Part shown: in pieces, positions 56,478 to 59,834 of the stretch
Position numbering within the stretch: the stretch's first letter is position 1
Layout: each line of letters starts with the position of its first letter
DNA from: GH45 sp046704385
GTDB lineage: Bacteria; Bacteroidota; Bacteroidia; Bacteroidales; SZUA-534
Reading direction: 5' to 3'
Length of the DNA: 59,834 nucleotides
Assembly (NCBI GenBank): GCA_046704385.1
Contig: JBJKSB010000039.1
Coordinates: 1 to 59,834 of the forward strand
The notes under the pieces: generated by a model
The model's input: only the letters and a program-made list of their open reading frames with translations
Databases searched by the model: none
What the model was told of the DNA's origin: nothing
Translations under genes and position numbers: made by a program

Positions 56478-57518
56478 TTAATATTTATGTTTTACTTTAT
56501 AAGATAGAATGTAAGAAACCCCGATTTTAAAATTGAGGTTTTGAAGTTTTAATTGGTTCGGATAATAATTATAGTCGGTAATAAGATTATTTGTGGCATA
56601 GTCACTACTCTTCAATGCATAATCCTTAAACCAGGCCCCATAATTAGCCTGAATATTAAAATTATATCTCGATTTATTGTATTCCAGCTTTAAACCTGTT
56701 TGCCAACCAGGCTGAAATTTTTTTCGTTGCAGGTTATCAAATCCGGTAGCATTCATTATTCCGCTTCCTTCAAGCTCGTAGCTGAGTTTGCTTTGAGTTT
56801 GGCCAAAAAAAGTACCCTGAATACCTCCCAGCAATGACAGTGAAATTTTATTTCGCTGATATATTTTATAACCCAGGCTGATTGGTAATTGCAGGAAAGG
56901 TGAATTTTCAGTGTATGAAATCTTAACCTGATCATTATAGTTCAGTTCATCTTTAAATGCGATGGAAGACAAGATGGGTTCAAACAGCACCGATATATTA
57001 TTGCTAAACTTATATTGTGCACTAACCGAAAAAAGAAAGCTTGAAGAAGCCGTATACTTGTGATTAGAGTTTTCATCAATTAAAACAGGATATGACTTAA
57101 CTGGGTCGATAATAGGCCTGCTTTGTCCAAGGTTTAATCCCACAGACAACCGCTGTTTTATATTAAAATTGTTGAATACTGAAATAAATGGTTGAGGATC
57201 GCTGGTTGTTTGAACCTGGTAGGTAGGATTCTTTTTTAGAAGCCCAAAAACCAGTTCTGAGGCCAGCTTATCTTCTCCTAATTTAGCATAAGCTGCCGAT
57301 AATATTTTTGTGGCCTGCTCAATCTCCAGTTTATCAAAATTGCAGTTAAATATTTTACCCTCAAGAAGATTAACAACGAGTTCATATTTTCCGTCAGCAT
57401 ATGCCTGACTTGAAGTATTTAGTAATTCCTGGCAATTTGACTGGCCTTTTACTGAGAGTAAAAAAGACACAAAAAACAATGTCGGAAAAATCCGTTTTAT
57501 ATATGTTTTTGTAAGCAT
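56478..57518 (-). CDS. Outer-membrane barrel protein with helical N-terminal part
   Basis: 346 residues. Signal peptide to about residue 26 (VKGQ), a helical TPR-like stretch (about 28-110) with QAYADGKYELVVNLLEGK and ATKILSAAYAKLGEDKLASELVFGLL (in pieces), then about ten amphipathic beta strands (about 125-346) with FSVSAQYKFSNNISVLFEPIL and ending FKIGVSYILSY. This suggests a barrel with a periplasmic helical domain. 7 bp after the STAND/WD40-like gene. Function unknown. Confidence 0.75.
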   Translation of the reverse strand: MLTKTYIKRIFPTLFFVSFLLSVKGQSNCQELLNTSSQAYADGKYELVVNLLEGKIFNCNFDKLEIEQATKILSAAYAKLGEDKLASELVFGLLKKNPTYQVQTTSDPQPFISVFNNFNIKQRLSVGLNLGQSRPIIDPVKSYPVLIDENSNHKYTASSSFLFSVSAQYKFSNNISVLFEPILSSIAFKDELNYNDQVKISYTENSPFLQLPISLGYKIYQRNKISLSLLGGIQGTFFGQTQSKLSYELEGSGIMNATGFDNLQRKKFQPGWQTGLKLEYNKSRYNFNIQANYGAWFKDYALKSSDYATNNLITDYNYYPNQLKLQNLNFKIGVSYILSYKVKHKY

Positions 57519-57525
57519 GTTTATT

Positions 57526-59718
57526 TTAATTTTCTGTTTTATCTGCTAATTCATTTTTTACCATTACAGCGTAGCTGTTATTGTTAGTTTCCCATACCTG
57601 GACCACGTTATTGGTATAGCAAACTACAAGCTGGTGATTTGAATTAAATGTCATTGTCTGAAGTTCAAGGTTTTTATTGGCGAATCTTATTAATACGGGT
57701 TTTTCATTCCAGTTATTCATGTCGTAAATCGATATTACTTTATCAGATGACATGACGGCCATTAATGAATTATCAGGGGCGATGGCAATATTTTCAATTA
57801 ATAAATCGGCCTTTAAAATATTATGTACAGGTGTTGCATTATCCGATAGGTCATAAACTTTAATTTCGCCCAACGATGATCCTGCAATTAAGTATTTGCC
57901 ATCAGGATTTATAGCTAATGCTGATATCCTACCCGGAAGGGAATCAAGCATATATGTTTTGTTATCTGGGGGACTTATACTAAAGATTTTACCATTTTTT
58001 GTGCCTGCAAAAACCTTATTATTACTGGCTGACAGCCGGGTTGCTTTTGACCCAATTTGCAGAGCAGCGGATTTATGAAAAGTCTTATTTTTTAATTCGT
58101 AGGAATATATTGAATCATCATCGCCGGAAAGGTACAGGCAATTATATGTCTCCGTGGCGGTAGTAATAAAACCGGGGCTCTCATCAAATTTTTGTAAGGA
58201 GTTAGTCTGGCTGTTTACCAGGTATAAATCCCGGTTTTCATCAGATAATAGGATGTCTTTTGCAAGAATAAATGCTTTAAGCGTAAGACCTGGATTTTGA
58301 ATAATATCCTCTTTAACATTTGTGTAGTCGTTACCAATCAGCCGCATTAGTTTGTTGTTACTTGTGTAGATGATTATTGAATTATCAGGATTGGCACCCA
58401 AACCGACAATTTTGTCATTGCCTTTATAAACCATGTTATTGTAACCGTTTATCTGTAGAGAATTATATAAACCATCGTAAATGGAAGCATCGCGGGTGTA
58501 TCCACCATATTGACGGTTTAGTTCAAATGCTTTATATGCTTTTTCAAGATTTAAATACTTATTGTTATAATTTTGCTTGGCCTGAAAGGCCAGTGTTTGA
58601 GCGGTGGCAAGCATACTGAGGGCATTTGCACTGTCTCTTGCAAGTTCTGCAATGGTGCGCTGCTCGTCGGCTCGTTTTTTTTCCTGCAGGGCTTTTAAAC
58701 TTTCGTTTTGCGCTATCTGGCTTTTCTCTTCAGCCAGCACACGCATTTTCTCTGCGTTTTTACGGGCCACATCTGACAGTGATTTTGCTTTTAATGCTTC
58801 CTGGGCATTTGCTTCGGCCAATTGTTTTTGTTCTTTAGCCATGTTATTTGCCTCAATGGCTTTGTTGCGTTCCTGCTCAGCTTCTTTTTTCCCTTTTTGT
58901 GCCTCAAGTTTTTGCACCTTGGCCAGTTTTTCCTGTTTTAAAGCGTTGGCTTTTTCTTTAAAAGCAAACCCCATTAAAATGGATAAAGCCAGAATAACCC
59001 CTGAAGCTGATATTAAAGCGATATTTTTTCTGCGTTTTTTAGCATTTTCTGCTTTAGTGATATGGGTTCTGCTTTGTTTCAAATATGCATCAATACTATC
59101 AGCAATTATTTGGGCTTCAGTGAGTTTGTCTTCCCTGTTTTTGTCGGAGTTGTCGTACTTAACAAGCCAGTATGCCGATGGTTTACACTGCTCGTACCAT
59201 TTTTCGAAATGGGATAAGTTTCCTGCAGCCAACAAAAAACGAGGTGATTTATCGTTTTGCATCCATCGCTCCAGCTGGATATACAGCTCTTCGTAACTGG
59301 TATAATTTGTATATTCTGTATTTCCCCAGTCGCTAAGGAGTTCCCAGTTCCTGATCAGGGCTTCATGCGTAATATCCAGTATGGTATTGGTTGATAAAAA
59401 TTGGGTATCAATATCATCAGGGTTGATAAAGGGACGAATAAAGGTACTATCAGGCAACCTGAAAATATTCAACACGCCACATACTGTTTCGTACGAAATA
59501 TTATCACGATTAATTATTCGTGTAATCTCTCCCAGGCTCATCCTGTTGCGAACAGGCCTGCCTTTATCAATTTTTGAAAGCGACTGAAAACAGGTTTTAA
59601 GGATAAATTTAGCGTCCTCGTGAGTAATATTTTTGGGTGCCCAGTCAATATGGTTATTTAAATATTCATAAGCCGATTCGTACAATAAATTTGCATGGGC
59701 GTTTAATATATTATATGT
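57526..59718 (-). CDS. STAND/WD40-like protein, N-terminus lost: winged helix, membrane helix, coiled coil, beta-propeller
   Basis: About 730 codons; the TTG at 59685 gives 719 residues. No ATG fits, and homology seems to start right after the TAG at 59719-59721 with NAHANLLYESAYEYL. Seen in order: a winged-helix region with GRPVRNRMSLGEI and TILDITHEALIRNWELL (about 30-145), as in nSTAND NTPases; a membrane helix (about 220-245); an Ala/Lys/Glu-rich coiled coil (about 245-350); and a propeller-like part (about 410-719) with GKYLIAGSSLGEIKVYDLSD. The NTPase core expected upstream is absent, so the gene is probably a 5'-truncated remnant. First gene of the operon leading to the barrel, lipoprotein and phosphatase genes. 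Confidence 0.78.
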   Translation of the reverse strand, partial: TYNILNAHANLLYESAYEYLNNHIDWAPKNITHEDAKFILKTCFQSLSKIDKGRPVRNRMSLGEITRIINRDNISYETVCGVLNIFRLPDSTFIRPFINPDDIDTQFLSTNTILDITHEALIRNWELLSDWGNTEYTNYTSYEELYIQLERWMQNDKSPRFLLAAGNLSHFEKWYEQCKPSAYWLVKYDNSDKNREDKLTEAQIIADSIDAYLKQSRTHITKAENAKKRRKNIALISASGVILALSILMGFAFKEKANALKQEKLAKVQKLEAQKGKKEAEQERNKAIEANNMAKEQKQLAEANAQEALKAKSLSDVARKNAEKMRVLAEEKSQIAQNESLKALQEKKRADEQRTIAELARDSANALSMLATAQTLAFQAKQNYNNKYLNLEKAYKAFELNRQYGGYTRDASIYDGLYNSLQINGYNNMVYKGNDKIVGLGANPDNSIIIYTSNNKLMRLIGNDYTNVKEDIIQNPGLTLKAFILAKDILLSDENRDLYLVNSQTNSLQKFDESPGFITTATETYNCLYLSGDDDSIYSYELKNKTFHKSAALQIGSKATRLSASNNKVFAGTKNGKIFSISPPDNKTYMLDSLPGRISALAINPDGKYLIAGSSLGEIKVYDLSDNATPVHNILKADLLIENIAIAPDNSLMAVMSSDKVISIYDMNNWNEKPVLIRFANKNLELQTMTFNSNHQLVVCYTNNVVQVWETNNNSYAVMVKNELADKTEN

Positions 59719-59834
59719 CTATCGGGAATCAGTAATAACATTCTTATAATTTATAGAAACTGAAGCTATTAGCAATCTTTCAAATATTTTCTCACCATAG
59801 TATCGTCGATTTACTTTGTAGCAAAATTCATCTA
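59719..59834 (-). mobile_element. IS1595-family (ISXO2-like) transposase, C-terminal fragment at window edge
   Basis: The frame 59832-59719 is open to the window edge and ends at TAG. It reads DEFCYKVNRRYYGEKIFERL and a short tail. The EFCYK-NRR-G-(K/R)-F-RL pattern is how many Bacteroidota IS1595-type transposases end. Only 37 codons are visible, and no terminal inverted repeat can be confirmed. It abuts the truncated STAND/WD40-like gene. Confidence 0.75.

Noticed and set aside
59683..59685. TTG start at 59685 as the true start of the STAND/WD40-like gene
   Set aside because: Family-like residues continue upstream of it, directly to the stop codon of the transposase fragment.
1..59834. rRNA, tRNA and CRISPR
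   Set aside because: I read for tRNA T-loops and cloverleaf ends, rRNA conserved strings and regular repeat-spacer arrays and found none; a covariance-model or CRISPR search could still find something I missed.

Overview
The window looks like chromosomal DNA of a Bacteroidota bacterium, probably a Bacteroidales/Marinilabiliales-like lineage (the rank below phylum is a guess). The evidence is low G+C DNA, type IX secretion (T9SS) sorting domains, a SprB-type repeat adhesin next to a PorP/SprF protein, the conserved ftsX-DUF3098-uppP-truB-queA and rimP-nusA-infB gene orders, and promoters of the Bacteroidetes TAnnTTTG type. I saw no rRNA, tRNA or CRISPR array.

Layout. 1-7908 (+): the 3' part of a giant SprB-repeat adhesin that enters from the left edge, then a PorP/SprF-like protein and a DUF4296 lipoprotein, closed by a terminator. 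7957-10017 (+): ruvB and queG. 10004-16315 (-): two exported proteins (a beta-barrel and a T9SS type A cargo), then the run ftsX-DUF3098-uppP-truB-queA. 16396-18858 (-): a YfhO-family membrane protein. 18993-31023 (+): an unbroken twelve-kb surface-glycan operon. It holds a GT4 transferase, wecB, a Wzx-like flippase, an unassigned transferase-like protein and a seven-gene set for making a CMP-activated nonulosonic acid of the legionaminic type. A perfect bidirectional terminator separates it from rimP-nusA-infB. 31091-46821: mostly housekeeping genes (infB, nusA, rimP, an HD hydrolase, lpxD, rnr, a PAP2-like membrane protein, rpoN, asnS, cysS) plus one orphan antitoxin-like gene. 46959-59834 (-): accessory region with a GH78 rhamnosidase, small membrane proteins, a hybrid histidine kinase, a STAS-like small protein, lipoproteins and a tightly packed four-gene operon.

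The most novel part is the right end. A STAND/WD40-type protein, an outer-membrane barrel with a helical N-terminal part, a lipoprotein and a SpoIIE-type phosphatase are spaced 0-7 bp apart. They suggest an envelope-spanning signalling unit whose function I cannot assign. Its first gene lacks the expected N-terminal NTPase domain. Exactly where homology should continue upstream, the reading frame meets the stop codon of what looks like an IS1595-family transposase running off the right edge, so the operon appears to be broken by an insertion sequence.

The genes suggest a bacterium with a T9SS-exported surface proteome and a nonulosonate-decorated surface glycan. The queuosine genes queA and queG lie close together on opposite strands. 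The rimP-nusA-infB leader carries a perfect hairpin followed by a U-rich tract that could act as an attenuator.
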